NCBI GenBank assembly: GCA_910574185.1
Contig: CAJSZQ010000006.1
Location: forward strand, 62,001-126,000
Origin: Lachnospiraceae bacterium
GTDB lineage: Bacteria; Bacillota; Clostridia; Lachnospirales; Lachnospiraceae
DNA: 64,000 nucleotides
Direction of reading: 5' to 3'
The notes under the pieces are model-generated. The model did no database searches. It was not told where the DNA came from and saw nothing but the letters and a program-made list of their open reading frames with translations. Each line of letters begins with the position of its first letter. The first letter of the stretch is position 1. The position numbers were made by a program, and so were the translations under genes. Of the stretch, positions 34,061-42,570 are shown piece after piece.

Positions 34061-34089
34061 AGTATACCCTAAAAAACAGTTTCTCTCAA
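34061..34089 (-). promoter_or_regulatory. Sigma-A promoter of the four-gene island operon
   Basis: TTGAGA (34084-34089) and TATACT (34061-34066) on minus are exactly 17 bases apart, about 27 bases upstream of the first island gene and just past the end of spmA. The operon therefore carries its own promoter rather than relying on spmA transcription. Confidence 0.72.
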
Positions 34090-34130
34090 TATACTTTCAA
34101 AACTCTTTTTCGTCTCTTCTTGAATACCAC

Positions 34131-34161
34131 GAAAGCGGAAGATGTTATATCCTCCGCTTTC
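34131..34161 (-). terminator. Hairpin over the spmA stop codon
   Basis: GAAAGCGGA and TCCGCTTTC pair around the last codons and stop of spmA, with 11-12 bp of stem and one mismatch. No T-run follows, so it may be a weak or processing hairpin rather than a true terminator. Confidence 0.4.
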
Positions 34162-34777
34162 CATCCATCATTTTACAAAATATAACCGCCACCAGCGTAC
34201 TCACCGCCGTAGCCGCAATTCCCGGCCCCACAATAGCCGCCGGATTCACACTCCCGTACTGACTCCGATAAGCAATCACATTCACCGGAATCAACTGTAA
34301 GGAGGAAATATTGATAATCAAAAACGTACACATCTCATTACTGGCAATTCCCTTCTTTCTCACCGGTCCCGGAAGTCTCCCCCGCCTCCTGTCGTCCTCC
34401 AGTTTTGAAAGCTCTTCCATCGCCCGTAATCCCGCCGGCGTCGCCGCCCATCCCAGTCCAAGTATATTGGCTATAATATTCGTTGTAATATGCTCCATAG
34501 AAGGGTGGTTTCCTGGAATAGCCGGAAACAGGAAACGAATTATCGGCCGCATCCTGCGAGACATGCTTTTCACCAGCCCTGCTTCCGATGCAATTTCCAT
34601 CATTCCCACCCAGAACGACATAACGCCCATCATCGTAATGCACAAAGAAATCGCTTCTTTGGATGAGTCCAACGCTGCGTTCGTAATTTCCGGAATCCTT
34701 CCCGTAAACGCTGCGCAGACAATCCCTGTCAAAATCATTCCCGCCCATAAATAATTCAGCATATCATTCATTCCCAT
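34145..34777 (-). CDS. spmA: Spore maturation protein A
   Basis: A 210-residue nucleoside-recognition (Gate) family membrane protein matching SpmA, which works with SpmB in spore core dehydration. It shows the typical GVMSFWVGMMEIASEAGL, FPAIPGNHPSMEHITTNIIA, LGLGWAATPAGLRAMEEL, and SNEMCTFLIINISSLQLIPV. The length is slightly above the B. subtilis protein and the gene looks intact. It is separated from spmB by 28 kb, unusual because the two normally form one operon; here the DUF262/HNH island and a partial copy of this gene lie immediately downstream. The ribosome binding site is weak. Confidence 0.92.
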   Translation of the reverse strand: MGMNDMLNYLWAGMILTGIVCAAFTGRIPEITNAALDSSKEAISLCITMMGVMSFWVGMMEIASEAGLVKSMSRRMRPIIRFLFPAIPGNHPSMEHITTNIIANILGLGWAATPAGLRAMEELSKLEDDRRRGRLPGPVRKKGIASNEMCTFLIINISSLQLIPVNVIAYRSQYGSVNPAAIVGPGIAATAVSTLVAVIFCKMMDGKRRI

Positions 34778-34828
34778 TTTTTGATATTCTTCTATATTTA
34801 TGTCCCGGTTCCCGGAAAATAGAACTTG

Positions 34829-35989
34829 TTACTTTATTTCTTCCGGCTTTAGTCCTCGTTTTTTTAACAGCAAATAAATCACCTCTCGAAAAAGCGCATA
34901 AGTTACGGACGCTACCGGTATAAAAATCAGCATCCCTACGACTCCCATAAGCGTTCCCCCAACGCTGACTGCCGCCAGCACCCAAATGGAAGGCAACCCA
35001 ACCGAATTACCCACTACATGAGGATAAATAAAATTCCCTTCTATCTGCTGAAGAATCAAAAACAATACTACAAATAGAATTGCTTTTGTGGGGTTTACAA
35101 TAAATATCAAAAATACGCCCACCGCACATCCTATAAACGCTCCAAATACCGGCACCAATGCAGTAAATGCGATAATAATGCCAATTAGCAGAGCATAGGG
35201 AAAGCGAAATACGGTCATTGCAACCACAAACATTCCGCCTAGTATAACCGCTTCTAAACATTGTCCTGTCAAAAAACCTGAAAATGTATAATATGTCAGC
35301 GACAGCACTTCCAACGCCGCTTCTGCTTTACCCTTCGGCAAAAACGCATACAAAATCTTCTTTCCCTGAATCTTCAGCCGTTCTTTCTGAAGCAGAACAT
35401 AGCAGGAAAAGGCAAACGCAATAAAGAATGTTGCCATCGCACTTACAATTTCCTTCACCACACTCATCGTAGAGCCCACCATACTGGCTGCTCCCCTCCG
35501 TAAGAAACGGATTCCCATATCCGTAATCTTATCCCAGTTAAGTTCTACCTGGTCTACCATTTCCATAATTTGTTTATTATTATGGAATACCTCTTCCAAC
35601 CAACTCTGTACCTTGGGAAAAAATTCCTGTACGCTGTCCCCAAGATTGGTAAATGTGTTTCCAAGCTGCGGCAATAGCACAAAAAGCACTGCAAATATAA
35701 TTCCAAACAGCAAAACGAGAACAATGATTAAACTTACCGGTCTGGCAAGCCGCTTCATCATTCCCGATTCTTTTTTCTTATTTTCTGGAAATAACCTGTT
35801 CTCGATATAGTTCATCGGCACGCCCAGAATAAATGCGATTGCTCCGCCAAGTATAAATGGAAAAATCACATGGACCACTCCGCCAAACAATGCAAACGCT
35901 ACTTCGTGCTTCCAGAGACATAAAAATAATATTGCGGTAAATACAATCAACCGCCGGATTTCCCGGATTACCTGTCTGCTAAATTCCAT
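34829..35989 (-). CDS. AI-2E/PerM-family membrane protein
   Basis: A 386-residue integral membrane protein of the AI-2E transporter (PerM, YtvI) family. Typical sequence includes IFPFILGGAIAFILGVPMNY near the N-terminus, a soluble segment with FPKVQSWLEEVFHNNKQIME, and the C-terminal LIGIIIAFTALVPVFGAFIG, EGNFIYPHVVGNSVGLPSIW and GMLIFIPVASVTYALFREVI. Members function as small-molecule or ion exporters, and one branch is sporulation-linked, which would agree with spmA 50 bases downstream. ATG 35989 follows GGAGAG; an upstream frame would add 25 residues with no family match. Confidence 0.88.
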   Translation of the reverse strand: MEFSRQVIREIRRLIVFTAILFLCLWKHEVAFALFGGVVHVIFPFILGGAIAFILGVPMNYIENRLFPENKKKESGMMKRLARPVSLIIVLVLLFGIIFAVLFVLLPQLGNTFTNLGDSVQEFFPKVQSWLEEVFHNNKQIMEMVDQVELNWDKITDMGIRFLRRGAASMVGSTMSVVKEIVSAMATFFIAFAFSCYVLLQKERLKIQGKKILYAFLPKGKAEAALEVLSLTYYTFSGFLTGQCLEAVILGGMFVVAMTVFRFPYALLIGIIIAFTALVPVFGAFIGCAVGVFLIFIVNPTKAILFVVLFLILQQIEGNFIYPHVVGNSVGLPSIWVLAAVSVGGTLMGVVGMLIFIPVASVTYALFREVIYLLLKKRGLKPEEIK

Positions 35990-36150
35990 ACCACTCTCTC
36001 CAACTACGCCAAAGTTTGCTTGAAAATTCATTCCACCAATTTTCAAACAAACTCTAAAATCCAACTCACAGGTATATTTTTAACCAATTATTTCCCATTT
36101 ATTCAATTAACAGCCGTACCTTTCGCATACCCTGTAAACTTTGCCAACTA

Positions 36151-36855
36151 CTATATCAAATCTTTATTTTCTACATTATAGATGGATAAAACGGCAAATC
36201 CAAGAGAAATCACTGTCAAAACAACCGGAAATGCCACATTACCCGCCAAAGTAAAATCGCCAACGTTCGCCTGCGTCAGAAAAATCAGCAAAAACGAAGT
36301 GATAATCGTTGCTTTGGAAGATTTCGCAGCCATCCCTGCAAACAATGCAATAAAGCTCATACTAACGATTACTGCAGATTTGAATATCAGTTGTATATAG
36401 AAAGATATGCTTCCTATATCAAAATCAATCGCAAATGATGACTGCATAAACTCTGCGCCAATATAAACGCACATATAAATCGCCAGTTTGGTCAAAATAA
36501 GCGCGGCAAAATTGAATGACCAGACGGCAATCATCTGTGCCGCCAGTATTTTCTGCCGTTTGATGGGATAAGAAAACATCAGGTTCATTGTTTTATTTTT
36601 ATATGCACTTACAATAAAGGATGCTAACATAACACTGGTATATATAAGAAACGCCATGCTGGTAAATAGTTCAATCGGCGCAGAAATTACATCTGTTCCC
36701 GGCGCCGCGTCCAGTGTGCCGTCCGGGTCATTGGCAATGCCCAAATATGCCAGCGCAAAAGTAAATAAGCCAAGCATTCCCGCCATGATAACCGCACCCC
36801 GGATGTATTTTCCGATAGGATTCTTCTTCCATTCAAGCTTAATTAATTTTAACAT
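36151..36855 (-). CDS. ABC-2-type transporter permease
   Basis: A 234-residue permease with six hydrophobic segments (VIMAGMLGLFTFALAYLGIA, then LFTSMAFLIYTSVMLASFIV, IAVWSFNFAALILTKLAIYM and more) and the SYPIKRQKILAAQM loop typical of ABC-2 permeases of the BcrB/lantibiotic-immunity group. Its start overlaps the end of the ATPase gene upstream, so the two form one exporter. Genes for a two-component system lie upstream on the same strand, the usual arrangement for bacitracin or lantibiotic resistance; substrate is not visible. Confidence 0.85.
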   Translation of the reverse strand: MLKLIKLEWKKNPIGKYIRGAVIMAGMLGLFTFALAYLGIANDPDGTLDAAPGTDVISAPIELFTSMAFLIYTSVMLASFIVSAYKNKTMNLMFSYPIKRQKILAAQMIAVWSFNFAALILTKLAIYMCVYIGAEFMQSSFAIDFDIGSISFYIQLIFKSAVIVSMSFIALFAGMAAKSSKATIITSFLLIFLTQANVGDFTLAGNVAFPVVLTVISLGFAVLSIYNVENKDLI

Positions 36856-37772
36856 ATTTTCCCCACTTCCCCTGTCATTTTCAAGAAATAATCTTCCAGA
36901 TTTTCTCTGTGGTAATTGATTGACGTAAGACTAACGCCGTTAACTATCAGCTCTTTTGAGATGCTCTGAGTCGTAACGCCGCTCTCGTAGATACGAATTT
37001 TAGAATCATCCACAATCTTGAAATTAGTTAACTGCATCTTATCAGCCAGAACATACGCGGCTTTTCTGGTATCTTCCGCCACAAGCTCCACATAAGCCTT
37101 ATTCATTTCCGCAATTTCTTTCATAGATATTTCATTTACGATTCTTCCATGATGAATTACCCCCACCGTATCGGCAATACTCTCAATTTCAGAAAGCAGA
37201 TGGCTGGAAATCATAAAGGTCATACCATATTCGGTACAGAGCATCCGAAATAAATCCCGAATCTGTTTCATCCCTGCAGGGTCCAGCCCATTCGTCGGTT
37301 CGTCAAGGATAACGAACTCCGGCTTGCACAGAATAGACCGGGCAATTCCCAGACGCTGTTTCATGCCAAGAGAATAACTTTTCACCGGTTTATCCGCCGC
37401 CTCTGCTAAACTCAGCATTTCCAGGGCTTCTTCCATACTTCCTTTGTTGTAATACCCCATATATTCACAATGCAGCTTAAGGTTCTCCCTCCCGGTCAAA
37501 TGTTCATAAAAGGTTGGAAATTCAATAATGCTCCCCATACGCTTCAACACCTCATATGAAGCGGGCTCCAGTGTGTTGCCAAATAATACAACCATTCCGG
37601 CTGTTGGTTTCCAGAGATTTGTTATCATCTTCATCACTGTAGTTTTTCCTGCTCCGTTCGCTCCCAAAAATCCGTAAATTTCACCTTTCTTTACATGGAT
37701 ACTCACATCTGTCACTAAGTTTTTCCCACCTATCGTCTTGCTTAGATGGCTCGTCTGTAATATATAAGACAT
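36849..37772 (-). CDS. ABC transporter ATP-binding protein (BcrA type)
   Basis: A 307-residue ATPase with Walker A GFLGANGAGKTTVMKMITNL (about 34), Q-loop region SIIEFPTFYEHLTGRENLKL, signature YSLGMKQRLGIARSILCKPE (about 134), Walker B FVILDEPTNGLDPAGM and H-loop MISSHLLSEIESI. The C-terminal 80 residues form the extension seen in BcrA-type antibiotic and lantibiotic exporters. It pairs with the permease at 36151-36855. Confidence 0.93.
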   Translation of the reverse strand: MSYILQTSHLSKTIGGKNLVTDVSIHVKKGEIYGFLGANGAGKTTVMKMITNLWKPTAGMVVLFGNTLEPASYEVLKRMGSIIEFPTFYEHLTGRENLKLHCEYMGYYNKGSMEEALEMLSLAEAADKPVKSYSLGMKQRLGIARSILCKPEFVILDEPTNGLDPAGMKQIRDLFRMLCTEYGMTFMISSHLLSEIESIADTVGVIHHGRIVNEISMKEIAEMNKAYVELVAEDTRKAAYVLADKMQLTNFKIVDDSKIRIYESGVTTQSISKELIVNGVSLTSINYHRENLEDYFLKMTGEVGKIC

Positions 37773-37900
37773 ATTTCCTCCTCTCTGAAAGTAACTCTGA
37801 CATGCAATAATCCGGCAAAAACGCCTTTGACAATAAGATTTTACACTTCTGAATTACTTCCTTAAGGGCTTTGCGCCACAATGAGTACAAAGTCCTGTGT

Positions 37901-38018
37901 AAACAGTAACTCTATGGACATTACTATTTGTAACAGTTCAGCCTTCCGGATTCCCGGCTACTCAGGTTCATTGGCTGCTAACTGCGCAGCAAGTGCGCAG
38001 TTGCAGGCTGAACTGTTA
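37901..38018. repeat. Nested intergenic palindrome
   Basis: Within the 377-base gap after the ATPase gene, TAACAGTTCAGCCT (37931-37944) pairs with AGGCTGAACTGTTA (38005-38018), and inside it AACTGCGCA pairs with TGCGCAGTT (37980-38002). The left arm TAACAGTTCAGCCTTCCGG recurs exactly at 56472-56490, and GTGTAAACAGTAAC at 37901-37914 recurs at 56458-56471. It belongs to the dispersed palindrome family described at 39936 and 56399. No coding sense is seen. Confidence 0.8.
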
Positions 38019-38149
38019 CTACTATATCAATACAGACTTTCAAAACTGTTGACAAATTCTTACAAATTTCTGTCGAAACGCAAAATTATCATCCCCGACA
38101 CAATAAAACTCTTTCTAATATCCTTCATTTTCGGAATGGCACAAAAAAA

Positions 38150-39087
38150 TTAATCATTTATTTTTCTCAATTGCAGCGTAAAAGTTGTTTTCACATTCGG
38201 TACACTATTCAGAAACAAATCTCCTCCTAACTGTGCGGCAAGGTTCTTTGCAATCGTCAGGCCCAGGCCATGCCCCTGTATTTCCCGGTTTCTAGAATCT
38301 TCTAATGTATACAGCCTGTCAAACACATTCGCTGCAAATTCCTTCTCAATCCCTTTCCCCCTATCAACCACGTCGATATATGCACGATTTTCATCCTTCC
38401 GCAAAAAACGCCCAGATATTTTCCGTCTCCGCCATAACGTATCACATTCGACAGCAAATTATATAAAATCCGCTGGAGCGCGCTTTTATCACCCTGCACA
38501 AAAACAGGTGTTTCTGGAATCACCAGCTCCACCTGAAATTCTTTCTGCAGCAAAATCTCATAAAATTCCAATACGTTTTCCCGACACAATTCGCAGATAT
38601 TGATTTTGCACAAGGTTATATCCGTATCCCCGGCTTCCAGTTTCGCCAGTGTAAAAAACTGATTGATGAGCTCCATCACCTGTTTTGCTTTCGCTTCTGC
38701 TTTTTTGAGCATTTCATCATCTGTATGACTAAGACGCAAAATCTCCAGATACCCTAAGATAACCGTCAACGGCGTTTTGATATCGTGGGAAATATTAGAC
38801 AACATTTTCTTAGAGGCTATCTCCTCCCTTTTGAAATCCACTCTTACTTTTTGACGAGCTATCAGCAGGCGGTTAATCTGTGCGCCTAATTCCATCAGAA
38901 CAGGATTGTCTGTAAATATCATTACTTTCTCGTCGCTGTCCGTTTCTATAATTTCCTCTAATTTTTCATTTATCTGCTTTAACTTCGCTTGTGTTCCTCT
39001 GCGGAACATAAATTGCTGGTACAAAACAACAAGAACCAAAACACAAACTACTACGGCCAGAAAAAACAGAACCGTCTCATCTCTCAT
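38150..39087 (-). pseudogene. Sensor histidine kinase, frameshifted
   Basis: Two frames together make one kinase of about 312 residues. The 5' part (39087 to about 38405) has one membrane segment (ETVLFFLAVVVCVLVLVVLY), the H-box NISHDIKTPLTVILGYLEIL (about 99) and LQRILYNLLSNVIRYGGDG (N-box). The 3' part, in the other frame, continues LRKDENRAYIDVVDRGKGIE and GHGLGLTIAKNLAAQLGGD. The join falls in an A6 run (38403-38408); one extra A would restore YLGVFLRKDENRAY. As it stands the first frame ends without an ATP-binding site, so the kinase is broken unless the run is miscounted or slips. Start overlaps the response regulator gene. Confidence 0.88.
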
Positions 39088-39781
39088 CTTTCATATCTCC
39101 CAGTTTATAACCAATTCCCCATACTGTGATAATATACTGCGGCTTGCGTGGATTATCCTCTATCTTATTCCTTAATCTGCTGATATGGACATTTACCGCA
39201 TTCTCATCGCCATAATACATGTCCTTCCATACGAGAGAATAAATCTGCTCTTTTGTATATACTTTTTTAGGGTTCTGCAGAAATAATTTTAGAATTTCAA
39301 ATTCCTTCGATGTGAGTTCCAGTCTTCTGTCATTTTTTGTTACAGAATAATCATTCAAATTCATACTAAGGCTACCTTTTTCCAGTATAACCTGCCGCTT
39401 TGTCTCCCCTGCAGCATACTTAGTGCTCCTTCTGATATTTGCCTTGATTCGCGCCAACACTTCTGTCACAGAAAATGGCTTTGTGATATAGTCGTCTGCC
39501 CCTAGTCCTAATCCGAGAGTTTTATCAGAGTCAGTGTCTTTTGCTGATATGATGATAATCGGAACTGTATGACGCTCCCTGATTTTACTCATCACCTCAA
39601 TACCGCTCATTTTAGGTATCATCAAATCTAACAGCACCAAACTAAACGAATCCGAAAAGAATTTGTCGCAGGCGCTTTCCCCATCATAGGCCGTCGTTAC
39701 TTCAAAGTTTTCAGTACTCAAAAAATTCTTCAGCATCGTGCTGATTTCCACATCATCCTCAACCAACAAAATCTTATCCAT
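39077..39781 (-). CDS. OmpR-family response regulator
   Basis: A 234-residue regulator with the receiver motif ILLVEDDVEISTM (acidic pair), phospho-acceptor Asp in LVLLDLMIPKMSG, Lys in YITKPFSVTEVLARIK, and a winged-helix C-terminus (LELTSKEFEILKLFLQNPKK, NAVNVHISRLRNKIEDNPRK, ITVWGIGYKLGD). It is the partner of the frameshifted kinase that overlaps its 3' end by 11 bases and very likely controls the ABC exporter at 36151-37772. ATG 39781 follows AGGAGG; seven residues upstream were not used. Confidence 0.93.
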   Translation of the reverse strand: MDKILLVEDDVEISTMLKNFLSTENFEVTTAYDGESACDKFFSDSFSLVLLDLMIPKMSGIEVMSKIRERHTVPIIIISAKDTDSDKTLGLGLGADDYITKPFSVTEVLARIKANIRRSTKYAAGETKRQVILEKGSLSMNLNDYSVTKNDRRLELTSKEFEILKLFLQNPKKVYTKEQIYSLVWKDMYYGDENAVNVHISRLRNKIEDNPRKPQYIITVWGIGYKLGDMKDER

Positions 39782-39935
39782 TACAAAGGTCCTCCTTTTC
39801 AATGACGCTATAGACTACGAATGTTTTTTCTTCATCATGTAAAAAAGCGTCGAACATAGCGCCTCCTTCATTATACTCTGAAGCGTCAAAAATGAAAAGA
39901 ATACATAAACTTAACTTTATGCGTGGAAAATTCCC

Positions 39936-40147
39936 GTTACTGTTCACACGTCACCTGCCGGACGCGGGTTGAATCAGGAGCATGTCTCTAAGCAGACGGA
40001 GTAACATTCCATTGAACTATCAGCTAACGCAGACTAAGCCTGCATAAGCTGTTATTTCAATTCCATTAAAAACACTCTTGAATTGTCTGCTTTGAGACAT
40101 GCTCCTGATTCAACCCACTGTTTACTAAATGACCTGTGAACTGTAAC
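39936..40147. repeat. Long palindromic element with MITE-like 32-bp inverted repeats
   Basis: The element begins GTTACTGTTCACACGTCACC and ends TGACCTGTGAACTGTAAC, which are imperfect inverted copies. Inside, 39966-39997 and 40085-40116 are 32-bp inverted repeats (GGGTTGAATCAGGAGCATGT...) with a single mismatch, enclosing about 87 bases that have no coding capacity. The outer part is the same palindrome as 56399-56471, where GGGTT-GAACCC is uninterrupted. So a short element appears inserted in, or grown from, the palindrome centre. The rest of the 39782-40215 gap shows nothing else. Confidence 0.85.
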
Positions 40148-40215
40148 AAATTCCCCTGTCTAAAAAGATATTTTTCCCACAAAGGGAGCTGTCCCGCTAA
40201 AATAGATGTCGTTTG

Positions 40216-41016
40216 CTATATATGCAGGTTTCTCCTATCAAATATTATAATTCCCAATGTATAAAGTATAACGGCTCCTATCAAAAGGATAAGGATACTA
40301 ACCACAGATTCCCCTCCGCCTGCAATGATGTCATCTGGATTATACAAGGTGAAAAACGTAAAATACTTCGCTTTTTCCGCATCTCCACCCACGTTTGCAA
40401 GCATCTGTAATACATACATAAAGATTGGAATCCCTGCGCCAAACGCAACGCTGTATTTTGTATCTGAAAATATGCAGGAAGAAAGAAAACATATGCCGCC
40501 AATAAACAAATGCAGGCACAGCAGTCCACCGTTCAGCATGAACAGTTCCGTTATATCCAATTCTCCCGGAAAACCGCTTCTGGCACAGAACACTTCTACG
40601 ATTGTGCTGTAAAGAACAAGCAGCACAATTCCGCTTACCAGCGCCGTCACTTGCGTAAATGCAATGGCGCGCCGCTTTACAGGCGCGGCAGCCAGCAAAG
40701 CCATAGAACCCTTATCCACATATTTTGCAATCAGGGCGTTTCCCCGTAAAATACAGAATAACATCGGAAAAATCAGCAATATAAATCCGTAGAGATAGGA
40801 TATCATAAATCCCAGGAGAGTCGCAGCATCCGCTTTCATACCCACAGACGCCATCAACTCCGGCATAGCTTCTGCAAAACTATCTAATGTTTTCATCATT
40901 TCAGGATCATACAGACTGATAATTATGGAAATATACATGGTAATGATTGCTCCAAAAATAATCAACAATTTTATACTTCCTTTCATTTCACGTTTATACA
41001 GCGCTATGTTCATCAT
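40216..41016 (-). CDS. ABC-2-type permease
   Basis: A 266-residue permease with six hydrophobic segments (IKLLIIFGAIITMYISIIIS, LGFMISYLYGFILLIFPMLF, then ALVSGIVLLVLYSTIVEVF and others to SVVSILILLIGAVILYTLGI). The segment KGSMALLAAAPVKRRAIAFTQ is typical of ABC-2 permeases. It overlaps the 3' end of its ATPase gene by 23 bases. ATG 41016 was chosen after GGAGG. Together with the ATPase and the TetR gene it forms a three-gene exporter operon; substrate unknown. Confidence 0.85.
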   Translation of the reverse strand: MMNIALYKREMKGSIKLLIIFGAIITMYISIIISLYDPEMMKTLDSFAEAMPELMASVGMKADAATLLGFMISYLYGFILLIFPMLFCILRGNALIAKYVDKGSMALLAAAPVKRRAIAFTQVTALVSGIVLLVLYSTIVEVFCARSGFPGELDITELFMLNGGLLCLHLFIGGICFLSSCIFSDTKYSVAFGAGIPIFMYVLQMLANVGGDAEKAKYFTFFTLYNPDDIIAGGGESVVSILILLIGAVILYTLGIIIFDRRNLHI

Positions 41017-41827
41017 GCTTCTCACCTCCATAATAATCCATAAAGATTTCTTCCAAACTCTGCTTCGTCGTAACAGTAACCTTCACCCCGTCGCGTATAC
41101 CGCTGAAATCTGCGGCAAATGCTTCAGCGACAGACTCATTTTCAAGCGTTACCGTATATTTACAGGTATGGCGTTCGCGCAGTGTATCAGCAGAATCAAC
41201 AGCCACCATCCTGCCTTTCCGTATAATTCCAATGCGGTCGCAAGTTCTTTCAACTTCCTCAAACATATGGCTTGACATCAGTATCGTCTTGCCATGCTTT
41301 TTCTCTTCCGCTATTAAATCAATAAACCGGCTCTGCATCAACGGGTCAAGTCCGCTGGTTGGTTCATCGAGAATGAGAATATCTGGGTCGTGCATAAAAG
41401 CGGCGACAATTCCCAGTTTCTGTTTCATTCCTTTGCTCATCTTTTTTATTTTACTTTTAGGCTCCAATTCAAAACGTTCCAGCAATTCCTCCCTGCGGTT
41501 TTGTATGCCGATTTTGCGGTACTCCGCAATAAATTTTAGAAATTCCGCGCCTGTCATATCTTCAAAAAAGCTGATTTCACCGGGAATATAGCCCAGCCTC
41601 GCCTGCACTCTTTCTCTTTCGCTCCAGCAATCCAGACCGTCAATGATACATCTTCCCGACTTCGGCTTCAGAAACCCCATCAAATGGCGTATAGTAGTTG
41701 TCTTGCCGGCTCCATTCGGGCCTAAAAAGCCAAATGCTTCTCCCTGATTTACATGAAATGATACATGAAACACACCTTTTCCGTCCCCATAATCTCGAAC
41801 GAGGCTTTCAATTTTAATGACGCTCAT
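40994..41827 (-). CDS. ABC transporter ATP-binding protein
   Basis: A 277-residue ATPase with Walker A GFLGPNGAGKTTTIRHLMGF (about 34), signature KMSKGMKQKLGIVAAFMHDP (about 133), Walker B ILILDEPTSGLDPLMQ and H-loop MSSHMFEEVERTCDRIGI; the C-terminal extension is of the antibiotic-exporter type. It overlaps the TetR gene upstream by four bases and its permease downstream by 23, so the three are translationally coupled. Confidence 0.93.
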   Translation of the reverse strand: MSVIKIESLVRDYGDGKGVFHVSFHVNQGEAFGFLGPNGAGKTTTIRHLMGFLKPKSGRCIIDGLDCWSERERVQARLGYIPGEISFFEDMTGAEFLKFIAEYRKIGIQNRREELLERFELEPKSKIKKMSKGMKQKLGIVAAFMHDPDILILDEPTSGLDPLMQSRFIDLIAEEKKHGKTILMSSHMFEEVERTCDRIGIIRKGRMVAVDSADTLRERHTCKYTVTLENESVAEAFAADFSGIRDGVKVTVTTKQSLEEIFMDYYGGEKHDEHSAV

Positions 41828-42444
41828 AAATACTCCTCCTTATATGCAATTTGCTTGAACATCTTACTCCAATTTGCAAATGCCTTGCTGATTTCATCTA
41901 AACATAACGGTTCATTGTTCATCTGCCGTTCATGTACATAACCGTCGACTATCCAAATCAACATTTTAAATATTTCAAATGGGTTTACGCCTTCTTTGAA
42001 TTTAATGAAATCCACTTTTTCAAAATATTGATTGTAATTCTGTTCTATGCCTTCCTTCGTCTTCACCTTCAAATCGCTGGAGATTTCTTCCTTTTCGGAA
42101 TAAAAAGCGCGAACTGAAAACTCCACAATATATGGATGTTCCGCTAATATTCTAATTTTTTTCATCGTAGCGTAGTTTATGAGTTCAAAGAAATCCGTCA
42201 TTTCCAAAAGTCTGGAATCCGTTACTCCATCTGTGATTATTTGTTTTACATATTCATATACGGTTAAATATAACTCCTTTTTGTTATGAAAATAATAAAA
42301 AAGCAACCCTTTTGAAACTCCTGCCTTAGACGCAATCAAATCTGTAGACGCTTTTTTATATTCATACTTTGCAAAAACTTCCATTGCTGCTTCCAAAATA
42401 GAAATCTGCTTTTCCTCTGGAAGCTCTTTAAATCTTTCGCTCAT
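41824..42444 (-). CDS. TetR/AcrR-family regulator of the ABC exporter
   Basis: A 206-residue TetR protein with the N-terminal helix-turn-helix ISILEAAMEVFAKYEYKKAS and DLIASKAGVSKGLLFYYFHN (about 14-52), followed by the helical ligand-binding domain. It is the first gene of an operon with the ATPase and permease at 40216-41827 and probably represses them. ATG 42444 follows GGAGG; an ATG six codons upstream lacks support. No palindrome was clearly seen in the 127-base gap upstream. Confidence 0.9.
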   Translation of the reverse strand: MSERFKELPEEKQISILEAAMEVFAKYEYKKASTDLIASKAGVSKGLLFYYFHNKKELYLTVYEYVKQIITDGVTDSRLLEMTDFFELINYATMKKIRILAEHPYIVEFSVRAFYSEKEEISSDLKVKTKEGIEQNYNQYFEKVDFIKFKEGVNPFEIFKMLIWIVDGYVHERQMNNEPLCLDEISKAFANWSKMFKQIAYKEEYL

Positions 42445-42570
42445 GTCGTCGCCTCCAACCATTTTGATTTGACCAATTCGGTTAGTTACAGTATATTCGT
42501 TTGACTCAGATTTTCAAGCCTTCCCGTTACAAAAATATAAAAGAAACAAGAGACGTTATTCTTTTTCATT

